Assembly (NCBI GenBank): GCA_003284215.1
Contig: QBVW01000002.1
Span: 91,219 to 155,218 of the forward strand
DNA length: 64,000 nucleotides
DNA from: SAR86 cluster bacterium AG-313-D11
Lineage (GTDB): Bacteria > Pseudomonadota > Gammaproteobacteria > Magnimaribacterales > D2472
Reading direction: 5' to 3'
How positions within the stretch are numbered: position 1 is the stretch's first letter; every line of letters starts with the position of its first letter. Of the stretch, positions 16,251-25,799 are shown in pieces. The position numbers and the translations under genes were made by a program. The notes under the pieces are model-generated. The model saw nothing but the letters and a program-made list of their open reading frames with translations, searched no databases and was not told the DNA's origin.

Positions 16251-17708
16251 ATGAAAAATAAACCAGTCCTTGTCGGCATTGGCTCTCTGCAGCAAAAAGG
16301 ATCTTTTGCTGAACTTGATGAAGCCTTGATCTTGATGGAGAAAGTTACTTTGGACGCCATTGAAGATACTCAAGCTCCAGCAATTAAAAATTTCATAGAT
16401 GAAATTCAAGTACCTAAAGGTTACTGGACCTATAGAGACCCGGGGAAATGGATAGCAGAAAAACATGGATTTGCAGCAGCTAGAACCAGCGTTACTAAAA
16501 TTGGAGTGCTTCAACAAAATTTAATTAATTCAGCCTGTAAAAAAATTATAAAAGGTGATATTCGGGCAAGCCTTATTGTAGGTGGTGAGGCAAGATTTAA
16601 AAAAATTCAAGCTCTAAAAGAAGGGCTAGACTTTGAAGAAATGCAGCTTCTAGTAAATCCAGACCACTATGTTAAAGCCAAGGATGATTTATATGTAGCT
16701 GAGGAAATTGATGCCTTAGGGATGATGGCTGTTGGCTACTACGCCATCATAGAAAGCGCCATGCGATACAAGAACAATAGAAGTATAGAGAAGCATGAGC
16801 AATTTCTTGGTGATACATATGCAAGATTTTCTGAGATTGCCGCTCAAAATCCGCATGCATGGAATCAAAAAGTATTTACTTCCGAAGAAATTCAAAACCC
16901 CTCATCGAAAAATCAAAGAATTGCATATCCCTACAATAAGCTTCACAACTCTAGTTGGAATGTTAATCAAGCTTCCGCATTAATTCTTACCAGCGAGGAG
17001 ATTGCTAATAAATTGAATATTCCTATCTCTCAAAGGGTTTACCCGCTTATCTCAAGCGAAACAAATCATATGATTGGAGTCATTCAAAGACCTGACATCA
17101 CCTTCCCCATTGGTCTTCAATTAGCTTCTAATTTTTTGCTTGAAACAGCTAAAAAAAATAAAATTTACCCGTCCTTATATGAGCTTTATAGCTGCTTTCC
17201 TGTCGCAGTTCAGCTATTTTCTGAATCATTGAATGTTCCAGAGAATACAGATAAAACAATAACCGGTGGAATGCCTTTTGCAGGCGGCCCTTTAAATAAT
17301 TACATGCTCCATGCAACAGCTCAAATGCTCATGAAGATCAGGAAAAACACAAATGAAATAGGCCTCATTACAGGGGTCTCCGGCATGATGACCAAGCAAG
17401 CTCTTGCCATTTGGGGTAAAGAACCTGTGATGGATTTTGAATCAATGGATGTAACCGCAGAGGCAGAAAAGCTAGAAATTCCTGTACCTATGTCCGCTCT
17501 TCAAAAAGGTGAGGCTAAGGTCATTGGATGTACAACACTTTATGAAAAATTTAATCCAATAAAAGCTGTTTTTTACGGAGAAGACTCACAAGGCCACAGA
17601 TTAGTATTAACCTCTATGGAGGAAAGAATTATTAAACAAGTAGAGGCAGAAGAATGCGTAGGAAAACAAATTAAGTTTTTAAACAATCAATTTGTCTCAT
17701 TTTGTTGA
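16251..17708 (+). CDS. Thiolase-like acetyl-CoA acetyltransferase family protein
   Basis: A 485-residue member of the divergent thiolase group annotated as acetyl-CoA acetyltransferase or lipid-transfer-like protein. Matches are LIVGGEARF (108-116 region), [14 protein letters not shown] and [18 protein letters not shown]. The canonical N-terminal nucleophile Cys region and the GHPxG histidine motif of classical thiolases are not present, so the reaction is uncertain. In relatives found near steroid and CoA-ester degradation genes, a role in acyl-CoA cleavage is assumed. It is cotranscribed with the dioxygenase and convergent with the LysR gene. Confidence 0.8.
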   Translation: MKNKPVLVGIGSLQQKGSFAELDEALILMEKVTLDAIEDTQAPAIKNFIDEIQVPKGYWTYRDPGKWIAEKHGFAAARTSVTKIGVLQQNLINSACKKIIKGDIRASLIVGGEARFKKIQALKEGLDFEEMQLLVNPDHYVKAKDDLYVAEEIDALGMMAVGYYAIIESAMRYKNNRSIEKHEQFLGDTYARFSEIAAQNPHAWNQKVFTSEEIQNPSSKNQRIAYPYNKLHNSSWNVNQASALILTSEEIANKLNIPISQRVYPLISSETNHMIGVIQRPDITFPIGLQLASNFLLETAKKNKIYPSLYELYSCFPVAVQLFSESLNVPENTDKTITGGMPFAGGPLNNYMLHATAQMLMKIRKNTNEIGLITGVSGMMTKQALAIWGKEPVMDFESMDVTAEAEKLEIPVPMSALQKGEAKVIGCTTLYEKFNPIKAVFYGEDSQGHRLVLTSMEERIIKQVEAEECVGKQIKFLNNQFVSFC

Positions 17709-17718
17709 TTGCTCCTTT

Positions 17719-18606
17719 TCAAATAGAGCCAGCAAGTTTGTTAAGGTAGCTAATAAAGGATTCAGCATTTACTGACAATGGTTTCTCCTTGTTACTGATC
17801 ATACATATCTCATAACCTATTGTAGGTTTGATTTCTCGAGTCGAAATGCTATCACCATAAATTCCTGCACTAAAATCATCAATAATCGAATAGCCAGAAC
17901 CCTTTTCAACCATAGCTTTTGCAACTTGTATTGTTTCAGTTTCTGCGATCCAGTTCACACTTATACCCTTTTGTCTGAGAAGTTCATCTAGGTTGTATTG
18001 CGCTTGATTTGTTTTCAGATTTTTAATTTTTATAAAAGGCTCATGTTGAATTTTTGATAATTTAAAAACTCCCTCTTTTGGAGGACTATCTTTAGAGGCA
18101 ATTAAAACTAATTTACCTGCATGCAGAACTGTTTTATTAAATAGAGCTGAATCATTTGGATTAAAACAAATAACCATATCAAAAGTTAGTTCTTTCAATT
18201 GATCTTCAAGATCTAAACTTTGCAAATTTACTATATTGAATTTAGTACCAGGATGCAGCTTTAGATAGTTATTTAATATATTAGGCAGCAAGCCAAGTCC
18301 CAAGGATGGAGTGCAGCCAATATTTATAATTGATGAAGGATCAGTGACTAAATTTCCAGCAATATTATTAAACTTTAGTATTTGCTGATGAGCATCAGCA
18401 GCGTGCTTAAATAAAATGTCAGCTTCCGGTGTTGGCGAAAGACGCCTTGCATGCCTTACAAAAAGTTTTAATTTTAACCTGTGCTCAGCATAAGCTAGAG
18501 TTTTGCTTACAAGTGGCTGAGAAACATTTAAAACTTTAGCGGCTCGGGTTAGAGAACCTTCATTGTAAACATGATAAAAAACTTCAATATGTCTTGAGCT
18601 AATCAT
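17719..18606 (-). CDS. LysR-family transcriptional regulator
   Basis: A 295-residue regulator with an N-terminal winged helix-turn-helix (about 1-60: RHIEVFYHVYNEGSLTRAAK, then LNVSQPLVSKTLAYAE) and a periplasmic-binding-like effector domain (about 90-290). It is divergently oriented to the TonB receptor at 18799 with a 192-base gap, the usual layout for a LysR protein controlling its neighbour. The gap holds two imperfect direct repeats and a palindrome that are candidate binding sites. The effector is unknown. The adjacent symporter and gamma-glutamyltranspeptidase hint at a small anion or gamma-glutamyl compound. Confidence 0.93.
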   Translation of the reverse strand: MISSRHIEVFYHVYNEGSLTRAAKVLNVSQPLVSKTLAYAEHRLKLKLFVRHARRLSPTPEADILFKHAADAHQQILKFNNIAGNLVTDPSSIINIGCTPSLGLGLLPNILNNYLKLHPGTKFNIVNLQSLDLEDQLKELTFDMVICFNPNDSALFNKTVLHAGKLVLIASKDSPPKEGVFKLSKIQHEPFIKIKNLKTNQAQYNLDELLRQKGISVNWIAETETIQVAKAMVEKGSGYSIIDDFSAGIYGDSISTREIKPTIGYEICMISNKEKPLSVNAESFISYLNKLAGSI

Positions 18607-18629
18607 AGGTAAAAATTATTTTATTTTCA

Positions 18630-18702
18630 TTCACTGTTATCTGTTGTGTATATTTTTTATTCATTGTTATCTATTATGTATATATAACTATACGTTATAT
18701 AT
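18630..18702. promoter_or_regulatory. LysR/TonB-receptor intergenic operator candidates
   Basis: Two direct repeats of 24 bases with 21 identities lie at 18630-18653 and 18660-18683, period 30, sharing TGTTATCT and TGTATAT. A 9-bp inverted repeat (18680-18688 and 18694-18702, core ATATAAC and GTTATAT) follows at once. The cluster lies just upstream of the LysR start. Confidence 0.55.
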
Positions 18703-18798
18703 TAGATCATAATTTTATCTAATAAAATTGATAAATTATCATATAAAAATTGTGTCAACTGCTACTATGATTGCTGGGAAAATAATTCTGGGGAAAAA

Positions 18799-21738
18799 AT
18801 GAAACTTAAAAATATTAAATACTCTTTAGGCCTCTTAATGATGCCGATATCCTTGATGGTATTTGCGCAGGATAATTCGTCACAGTTTAGTGAGGTTGAA
18901 GAGGTTGTTGTAGTTGGTTCGCAAATTAAAGGAGCAAGAATTACTGGAGCGCTGCCTGTTTCTGTAATTTCAAGTGAGGATATTGAATCTCTTGGGGTCG
19001 ATTCAGGAGATGAGCTTCTTGATAATATAGCTGAATTAGGTCAAAACACCTTCAATCAAAATGAATTTAGTGGAGGTTATAATGCCTCGAGGGGTGATGT
19101 AGGAGCTTTTAACCTTAGAGATATTGGAACTGGTAATACCCTTACCCTTCTTAACGGAAGGAGATTAATTACTTCGCCTGGCTACCAAACAGAGCCTATT
19201 TTGGGCGGCACAATGCCAGTCATGACAACTAACTCAAATGCCATACCGGTAAATGGAGCCGATCGTATTGAAATCCTTAGAGATGGTGCTTCGGCTATTT
19301 ATGGTGCAGATGCACTAGCTGGTGTAGTCAATACAGTTTTAAAAACTAATTTTGTTGGCACAAACGTTAGATACAAATTAAGCAACTATGATAATTTAGG
19401 TGCTACTGATCAAAAGCTAAGTGTTCAATGGGGCCAAGATTTTGAAAACACTAATGTATCTCTTTATTTTGATGTTTATTATCGAGAAGAGATTAAGGGT
19501 AATGAGGATCCTAAGTGGTTGGAGCAAGATGCCAGAGTTTCTCCAGGCCTTGGAAAATTTGAGGGAACGGCTTGGGACGATACAAGTTGGAGAAATAATA
19601 ACGCTGCCTCACCATACGGTATTTGGCATGGAGGCACTGGAAACTATCTGCATACAAGACCAAACGCTGGCAACTGTGCATACACGGGTACTGGTGGTGA
19701 TACTTGTTTGTATCTAAGCTCTTCTACAAATCCTTCTGGCTCTCTAAGAGCCAAGTATAATGAGACTCGTTGGATGCGACCTGATCTTCAAAGAGAAAAC
19801 TTATTTGTCTTTATAAATTCTGAACTTGAAAACGGTATTGAGGCTTATAGTGAAATTGGTTACTACCATTCTTTTGCTACTCAGCAATTATATGGAGGCA
19901 CTACACTGGGAGCCGGTGGTTGTGCAAAGACTGGCGGTTGCACCCAGCCCTTACTTATTCCTTTATCAAATTACTGGTTAAATCAATTAGTCGACGGTGA
20001 TGGTAATAAGTTAGTGAATAATGGAGATTTACTCTCTAATGGCCTTGGTTTATGGAAGTCCAGACACAGATTTGATGCACCCAGAGGTTATGATTCAGAT
20101 AGGGTCACCCTTAGAATCCTGCAAGGATTTAGGGGTTCATTAGGAGACTGGGATTGGGATGGTGCAGTTTTATGGTCAGACGCTAAATCAAAACAAAAAA
20201 ATGTTAATAGACAATCAATGACCTTACTTAACCAAGCTTTAGCACTATCTACTCCAGATGCTTATAATCCATTTTGTGGCGGCGGTTGCAGTGATGAGAG
20301 TTCATTTACCGTAGATATTTATAGAGAAAATACTACCGAGCTATTTCTTGCAGATTTTAAGATTTCTAATAACAACATCTATGAATTACCTGCGGGTCCA
20401 GTAGCAGCGCTTGTTGGATTTGAGACCCGAAAAGAGGAATATACAGATGAGAGAGATCCAAGAATTGATGGAAGAGTTACATATACTGTTCCAACAGGGC
20501 CTAAAGCAGGTTTAACATTTCCTTTGATATCGGACATTGTAAATTCAAGTGCAACACCTGGATCAAGCGGATCAAGAACCACTAACTCCTTATTTGCAGA
20601 ACTTCAGATACCTATTCATGAAACAATTGATGCTCAGCTAGCTGTCAGATATGAAGATTCAGACGACTATGGAGATGCAACCGTTGGAAAGTTTGCTATA
20701 GGATGGCAGCCACTTGATCAGGTGAAGCTAAGATATTCTGCATCAGAAACTTTTAGAGCACCGGCAATGATTCTTGTGAATGAAGGATTTCTTGGAAGAA
20801 GCAGCACCCAAAATGATGCCCTTTTGGAATATGCATCTGGTAATAACTATGATACCTATTCCATGCAAAGGGTTACAGATGGAAATCCAAATTTAAAAGC
20901 AGAAATGGGAGACAACGAGTCCATTGGTCTTGTGATCGAACCGATAGACAATTTAATTATTACTTTAGATCAGTGGTCAATTGAAACAGAAGATACAGTT
21001 GGTATTTTTGGTATGGCTAATGCTATTTTGCTTGACACGCTTATCAGAGCTGAAGGTGGAGCAAATGAATGTATTGGTAATCCTTTGGTAATAAGAAATG
21101 CAGTACCTGAGGATACAGTCGATTGGGCTGCAGCAGGGCTTTGTCCAGCAGGACTTGTAGAGAGAGTTAATGATTTTTATATTAATGGTGATACCCGAAC
21201 AATTGAGGGTCTAGATACCAGCGTTATTTATTCGCTCAATACCGACATTGGAAGGTTTTCAGCGAAGTTTGTTCATGTGCATTACGACACCAAAAATCAA
21301 GAAGCTGGTGGAGATGCTAAGAGGCTTAGCTTAGCTGGTCAGCCTGGCGGTGTTTTAGATGGTGTGGCATCTGTTAGAGGTGTTGACAATTTGCTTGGGC
21401 TCAATGGCTCAATAGAGGATAAATATACATTAAAACTTTCATGGAGAAATGGGCCATACCAAGTGCTAGTTTCAGGAACTCAATGGGGTGAATTCTTTGA
21501 ATCTGCCCATGTTGAGACGATAGATGGCAATAGAGAAATGTGGGTTGTTGACTCTATGACTATGATAAATCTAACATTAGGATATACGTTTGAGAATGAT
21601 CTCAGGGTGAGATTCCAAATCAAAAATATTGAAGATGAAAGAGCGCCTTTAGCTGACGAGACATTCAGCATGTATTGGGGAGACCTTCACACTGATTTTG
21701 GAAGAAACTTCAATGTAGAATTTTACAAAAAATTCTAA
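18799..21738 (+). CDS. Large TonB-dependent outer-membrane receptor
   Basis: A 979-residue receptor with a signal peptide (cleavage after Ala23), a TonB-box-like VEEVVVVGS (33-41) and a plug including NLRDIGTGNTLTLLNGRRL and RIEILRDGASAIYGADALAGVVN. The barrel then ends in FYKKF, the aromatic C-terminus needed for outer-membrane assembly. The size and the wording of the plug resemble the receptors used for oligosaccharides, peptides or other large ligands rather than simple siderophores. It has a GGGGA ribosome site and is followed by a good terminator. Downstream genes for a hydrolase-like protein, symporter and gamma-glutamyltranspeptidase may act on the imported ligand. Confidence 0.93.
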   Translation: MKLKNIKYSLGLLMMPISLMVFAQDNSSQFSEVEEVVVVGSQIKGARITGALPVSVISSEDIESLGVDSGDELLDNIAELGQNTFNQNEFSGGYNASRGDVGAFNLRDIGTGNTLTLLNGRRLITSPGYQTEPILGGTMPVMTTNSNAIPVNGADRIEILRDGASAIYGADALAGVVNTVLKTNFVGTNVRYKLSNYDNLGATDQKLSVQWGQDFENTNVSLYFDVYYREEIKGNEDPKWLEQDARVSPGLGKFEGTAWDDTSWRNNNAASPYGIWHGGTGNYLHTRPNAGNCAYTGTGGDTCLYLSSSTNPSGSLRAKYNETRWMRPDLQRENLFVFINSELENGIEAYSEIGYYHSFATQQLYGGTTLGAGGCAKTGGCTQPLLIPLSNYWLNQLVDGDGNKLVNNGDLLSNGLGLWKSRHRFDAPRGYDSDRVTLRILQGFRGSLGDWDWDGAVLWSDAKSKQKNVNRQSMTLLNQALALSTPDAYNPFCGGGCSDESSFTVDIYRENTTELFLADFKISNNNIYELPAGPVAALVGFETRKEEYTDERDPRIDGRVTYTVPTGPKAGLTFPLISDIVNSSATPGSSGSRTTNSLFAELQIPIHETIDAQLAVRYEDSDDYGDATVGKFAIGWQPLDQVKLRYSASETFRAPAMILVNEGFLGRSSTQNDALLEYASGNNYDTYSMQRVTDGNPNLKAEMGDNESIGLVIEPIDNLIITLDQWSIETEDTVGIFGMANAILLDTLIRAEGGANECIGNPLVIRNAVPEDTVDWAAAGLCPAGLVERVNDFYINGDTRTIEGLDTSVIYSLNTDIGRFSAKFVHVHYDTKNQEAGGDAKRLSLAGQPGGVLDGVASVRGVDNLLGLNGSIEDKYTLKLSWRNGPYQVLVSGTQWGEFFESAHVETIDGNREMWVVDSMTMINLTLGYTFENDLRVRFQIKNIEDERAPLADETFSMYWGDLHTDFGRNFNVEFYKKF

Positions 21739-21766
21739 TAGTATTAATCAATATCAACTTTAATAA

Positions 21767-21789
21767 GGGGGCGTAAGCTCCCTTTTTTT
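21767..21789 (+). terminator. Rho-independent terminator after the 18799 receptor gene
   Basis: GGGGGC, loop GTAA, GCTCCC and seven T residues. The T-run ends five bases before the ATG of the next gene on the same strand, so read-through would be needed for cotranscription. Confidence 0.85.
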
Positions 21790-21793
21790 AAAT

Positions 21794-22654
21794 ATGAAAA
21801 AGTTATTTGCTCTATTATTATCTTGTTTCATCGCTTACGAAGTTCAAAGTAAAGAGATTTTTTATTTTTCAAATGATAATTTTAATAATATACCTGTTTA
21901 TTTTGTTGCTCCTGAAAAAATTGACAGAAATTCAAGACTGGTCATTGTTATGCATGGAAGAAAAAGAAATGCTGAAGAGTACAGAGATCAATGGGTTCAA
22001 AAGGCTAACGAGCTCAACCTAGTCATAGTAGTTCCAGAGTTTGCTGAAACAAAATTTCCTGGTGTTTTTCAATATAATTATGGAAATATTTTTCTTCAAA
22101 GCGGAGAGGAACTGCCTAAGAATCAGACCCTATTCTCATTAGTCGAGCCTCTCGCAAATTTTTCCCTCAAAAAATTTAAAATTGAGTCCAATAAATGGGG
22201 CATTTATGGTCATGGAGCTGGCGCTCATTTTGTTCATCGATATATTCTTCATCAACCTCACGCAGATCATACGCTTGCAATTGCAGCAAATTTAGGCTGG
22301 TATTTATCCATGACAGATCAGGAGTGGCCATTTGGGTTAGCCAAATCAAATATTAGCGAGGAACAGTTAAAAGTAGCATTCAGCAGATACTTTCTTTTGA
22401 TGCTGGGAAGAGCAGACACATCAAGGAAACCTAATTCACCCTATGTGAAAGAGAATTGGGATGCCATTAGCGCGCAGGGAGAACACCGACTAGCTAGAGG
22501 TAGAAACTTTGTTAAATCTGCAGTTGCTAAATCGAAGGAAGTTAATCAATTTTTTAAATGGGGAATGGTTGAAGTTCCAACAACCAAAGGTCACAGTAAT
22601 ACAGAGCAAATGGTTCCTTATGCTGCTGAAATGTTTTATGCGAGATTGAAATAA
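21794..22654 (+). CDS. Secreted alpha/beta-hydrolase-like protein with Gly at the nucleophile position
   Basis: A 286-residue protein with a signal peptide (about 1-19) and the fold of PHB-depolymerase-like hydrolases: oxyanion motif VMHGRKRNAEEY, nucleophile elbow and a late GHSNTEQ region with a possible catalytic His. The elbow reads GIYGHGAGAHFVHR, so the expected GHSAG serine is Gly (codon GGA). Catalysis by the usual mechanism is therefore unlikely. A binding or chaperone role, or a different nucleophile, is possible. It has no Shine-Dalgarno, starts right after the receptor terminator, and its stop overlaps the symporter ATG by one base. Confidence 0.75.
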   Translation: MKKLFALLLSCFIAYEVQSKEIFYFSNDNFNNIPVYFVAPEKIDRNSRLVIVMHGRKRNAEEYRDQWVQKANELNLVIVVPEFAETKFPGVFQYNYGNIFLQSGEELPKNQTLFSLVEPLANFSLKKFKIESNKWGIYGHGAGAHFVHRYILHQPHADHTLAIAANLGWYLSMTDQEWPFGLAKSNISEEQLKVAFSRYFLLMLGRADTSRKPNSPYVKENWDAISAQGEHRLARGRNFVKSAVAKSKEVNQFFKWGMVEVPTTKGHSNTEQMVPYAAEMFYARLK

Positions 22655-24090
22655 TGCAAGCTTATAAAAAAAGGGGTTTTTGGATAGGTCTTGCAGCTTT
22701 CTTTTTTATTCTTTTAACGCCTAATCCAGATTCCCTCTCGCCAATAGGATGGGCAGTAGCCGCAGTTACTTTATTAATGGCGATTTGGTGGGCAACTGAG
22801 GCAGTACCAGTTGCTGTTACTGCACTATTACCCTTAGCATTGTTCCCAATGCTACAAGTAGCTGATTTTAAAACAGCTGCTCTGCCATATGCGAATCCAA
22901 ATATTTATTTATTTATGGGTGGTTTTATTTTAGCTCTAGGTATTGAATCATCTGGATTACATAAACGGCTGGCATTAAAAATGTTAATAGCTATTGGAAA
23001 TAGTGGAGCTAAATTAATTGGGGGCTTCATGCTGGTTTCTGCCTCTATAAGCATGTGGGTGATGAATACATCAACCACATTGATGTTGCTGCCAATTGGA
23101 TTAGCTGTATGCTCGAGTGTTGCTGAAACTATTCCAAATTTTTCAGCAAAAGCAAGAAAGAACTTTGAAACATCACTTTTGCTTGGTATTGCATATGCTG
23201 CTTCAATTGGAGGAATGTCTACATTGGTAGGCACAGCTCCAAATATTATATTTGTAGGCTTTATTCAAGAAACTTATGGCATTGAAATTTCTTTTGTAGA
23301 TTGGATGAAATTAGGAGTACCCTTAGCCATTCTTATGCTAGGTGCATCCTGGTACACAATTACAAAAATAATTTATCCCGTTCATTTTATAGCTAATATT
23401 GAAACAAAATTACAGCTTCAAAATATGCTATCTGATTTAGGTCCTCTAGGCAGAGATGAAAAAAAAGTACTAATCATTTTTTCTTTAGCAGCTTCCGCTT
23501 GGATGTTCAGAACATTACTTGATAATTTTGTTCCTTTATCCGGCCTTACTGATGCAGGAATTGCTATATTTGCAGCATTGAGTTTTTTCTTTATTCCTTC
23601 TGAAAATGCTAAAACAGATTTACTTACTTGGGAGCAAGCTAATAAACTACCATGGGGATTACTGGTCTTATTTGGAGGTGGGTTGTCTCTAGCTGCATCA
23701 ATTGGCTCATCAGGTCTTGGTAGTTGGATTGGCCAAGGCTTAACTATTCTAGGAAATGTCCCTCCCATTGTACTGATAATAGCAGTTGCAACTTTAATTA
23801 TATTCTTAACAGAGATTACCTCTAATGTTGCAACCACTTCAACATTTTTACCAGTAGTTGGGGCAGTTGCAGTTGCGCTTGGTATAGCACCTGTAGCCTT
23901 AACAATCCCTGTTGTTTTAGCGGCAAGTTGTGCATTTATGCTTCCAGTAGCAACGCCACCTAATGCAATCGTGTTTGGTTCAGGAAAATTAACCATACCA
24001 GATATGATGAGAGCAGGATTTGCATTGAATATTATCGGAGTCTTTTTGGTTACCTTATTTGCCTTCTATTTAGCTCCATTGATATTTTAA
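22654..24090 (+). CDS. DASS/SLC13-family sodium:anion symporter
   Basis: A 478-residue inner-membrane transporter with about twelve hydrophobic segments. The two sodium/substrate motifs of the family are visible: MNTSTTLMLLPIGLAV (about 128-143) and TEITSNVATTSTFLPVVG (about 390-407). Relatives carry dicarboxylates, citrate, sulfate or, in some marine groups, sulfonates. The exact substrate is not readable. It starts on the stop codon of the hydrolase-like gene (TAATG), which implies coupling, and ends five bases before the gamma-glutamyltranspeptidase. Confidence 0.92.
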   Translation: MQAYKKRGFWIGLAAFFFILLTPNPDSLSPIGWAVAAVTLLMAIWWATEAVPVAVTALLPLALFPMLQVADFKTAALPYANPNIYLFMGGFILALGIESSGLHKRLALKMLIAIGNSGAKLIGGFMLVSASISMWVMNTSTTLMLLPIGLAVCSSVAETIPNFSAKARKNFETSLLLGIAYAASIGGMSTLVGTAPNIIFVGFIQETYGIEISFVDWMKLGVPLAILMLGASWYTITKIIYPVHFIANIETKLQLQNMLSDLGPLGRDEKKVLIIFSLAASAWMFRTLLDNFVPLSGLTDAGIAIFAALSFFFIPSENAKTDLLTWEQANKLPWGLLVLFGGGLSLAASIGSSGLGSWIGQGLTILGNVPPIVLIIAVATLIIFLTEITSNVATTSTFLPVVGAVAVALGIAPVALTIPVVLAASCAFMLPVATPPNAIVFGSGKLTIPDMMRAGFALNIIGVFLVTLFAFYLAPLIF

Positions 24091-24095
24091 AAATT

Positions 24096-25799
24096 ATGAC
24101 TTTTAGAAATACTCTCTTCAGTCTTCTATTTATTTCCTTAAATGTTTGGGGTCAAGTTAGATACATTGATTATCCTTCGCCCTTTCACCCTACCGTCGGA
24201 ACTAGTGGAATGGTTGTTTCACAGAATCAAGCCTCTTCAGATATTGGAATAGAAGTTTTAAATATGGGTGGCAATGCCATTGATGCGGCAGTGGCAGTTG
24301 GGTTTTCTCTTGCGACTACGCTTCCTAGAGCAGGCAATTTAGGTGGTGGAGGTTTCATGCTTATTTATTTAAGCGATGAAAAGAAAACAATAGCAGTAGA
24401 TTTTAGAAATGCTGCACCCAAGAAACTTTCAAAAAAAGACTTTCTATTTTTAAAAAATAATTATGATCAAAGACGATATGGCTACAAAGCCTCTGGCATT
24501 CCTGGAACTGTAGCTGGGTTATTACAGACACATGATCGTTATGGAAAATTACCCTTAAAGAGAATATTACAGCCGGTTATAAAACAAGCTCTTGAAGGAA
24601 TACAAGTAAGCTATGATCTGAATCAAGCTATTGGTAGTGCTGATCAAATAAATCTCGATCAAGAATCAAAAAATATCTATTACCAAAATAGCAATCCATT
24701 GAAGGAGCATTCATTAATGAGGCGACCCGACTTAGCTTGGACTTTTCGTGAAATTGCAAGAAATGGCGAGGAAGCTTTTTATAGTGGCTCTATTGCTAAG
24801 AAGATAGTTGAGGCAATGAAGCAAAATGACGGGTACATTTCTCTCAAAGACCTTAAAGAGTATAAACCTAGATTTGCAGAGCCAATCCAAACAACTTATA
24901 GAAATTACAAAGTTCTTGCCCATCCTCCTCCAGCTGGTGGTGCTGCAGTGTTGCTTGAAGGATTAAATATTTTAGAAAACTTTAATACTGATGAGGTTGG
25001 GCCAAACTCAGCAAAATTTCTTCACCTATTTGCAGAAGCCTTGCAGCGTGGTCACATGGACAGATCAAGATATATGGGAGATCCTAAATTTTATGACGTT
25101 CCAATTAAAAAAATAATTTCTAAGGAAAGAGCAAGCTCTTTAGCAAAGAAAATTAATACTCAAGAAGCCACGCCACCAGATACATTAAATCCTGATTCAT
25201 TATTTCAAGAAGGGGAAAATACTACTCATTATTCAATTATTGATAAAAATGGAAATGTTGTCTCTAATACTTACACATTAGGCTACTCATTTGGTTCAGG
25301 CGTGACTATTCCTGGGACTGGGATTCTTCTTAACAATCAAATGAACAATTTTGCTTATCAGTATGGAAACTCTGAAGTAATTGATCGCTCTGCAAGCATA
25401 GGTAATCGATTTGAGCCAGGGAAAAGACCTATGAGTACTATGACACCAATTATCCTCTTTGATGAGAATAATGAATTAAAACTCGTCACAGGATCTCCTG
25501 GAGGCGCTTTAATACCAGCTGCTGTATTAAGAGTTATAACTGGAGTTATAGACTTTAACCTAAATCTTGGTGAAGCTACGATGCTTCCAAGACTGCACAA
25601 AGATTGGCCCTACAAAAATTTACGTTTGGAAAAAGGATTTAGCAAGGATACCCTTCAAATACTAGAATCATATGGTCATGAGCTTGAAGAATCGAAGACC
25701 ATGGGTTCAACACAAAGTATTTTAATATCCTCCAAAGGTAGAGAAGGTTTTGCAGACTTAAGAAGACCCAATGCTGGGGTAGCAATTCAAATTGATTAA
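24096..25799 (+). CDS. ggt: Gamma-glutamyltranspeptidase (glutathione hydrolase)
   Basis: A 567-residue periplasmic Ntn-hydrolase precursor that removes gamma-glutamyl groups from glutathione and similar compounds. There is a signal peptide (about 1-19). The autocleavage and nucleophile site is Thr376 in EGENTTHYS. Other family residues are Arg104 in FRNAAP and the GSPGG oxyanion segment near residue 470, and YTLGYSFGSG is intact. It overlaps the EthD-domain gene by eight bases. With the symporter and receptor it suggests use of glutathione or another gamma-glutamyl compound as nutrient, an inference from context. Confidence 0.95.
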   Translation: MTFRNTLFSLLFISLNVWGQVRYIDYPSPFHPTVGTSGMVVSQNQASSDIGIEVLNMGGNAIDAAVAVGFSLATTLPRAGNLGGGGFMLIYLSDEKKTIAVDFRNAAPKKLSKKDFLFLKNNYDQRRYGYKASGIPGTVAGLLQTHDRYGKLPLKRILQPVIKQALEGIQVSYDLNQAIGSADQINLDQESKNIYYQNSNPLKEHSLMRRPDLAWTFREIARNGEEAFYSGSIAKKIVEAMKQNDGYISLKDLKEYKPRFAEPIQTTYRNYKVLAHPPPAGGAAVLLEGLNILENFNTDEVGPNSAKFLHLFAEALQRGHMDRSRYMGDPKFYDVPIKKIISKERASSLAKKINTQEATPPDTLNPDSLFQEGENTTHYSIIDKNGNVVSNTYTLGYSFGSGVTIPGTGILLNNQMNNFAYQYGNSEVIDRSASIGNRFEPGKRPMSTMTPIILFDENNELKLVTGSPGGALIPAAVLRVITGVIDFNLNLGEATMLPRLHKDWPYKNLRLEKGFSKDTLQILESYGHELEESKTMGSTQSILISSKGREGFADLRRPNAGVAIQID

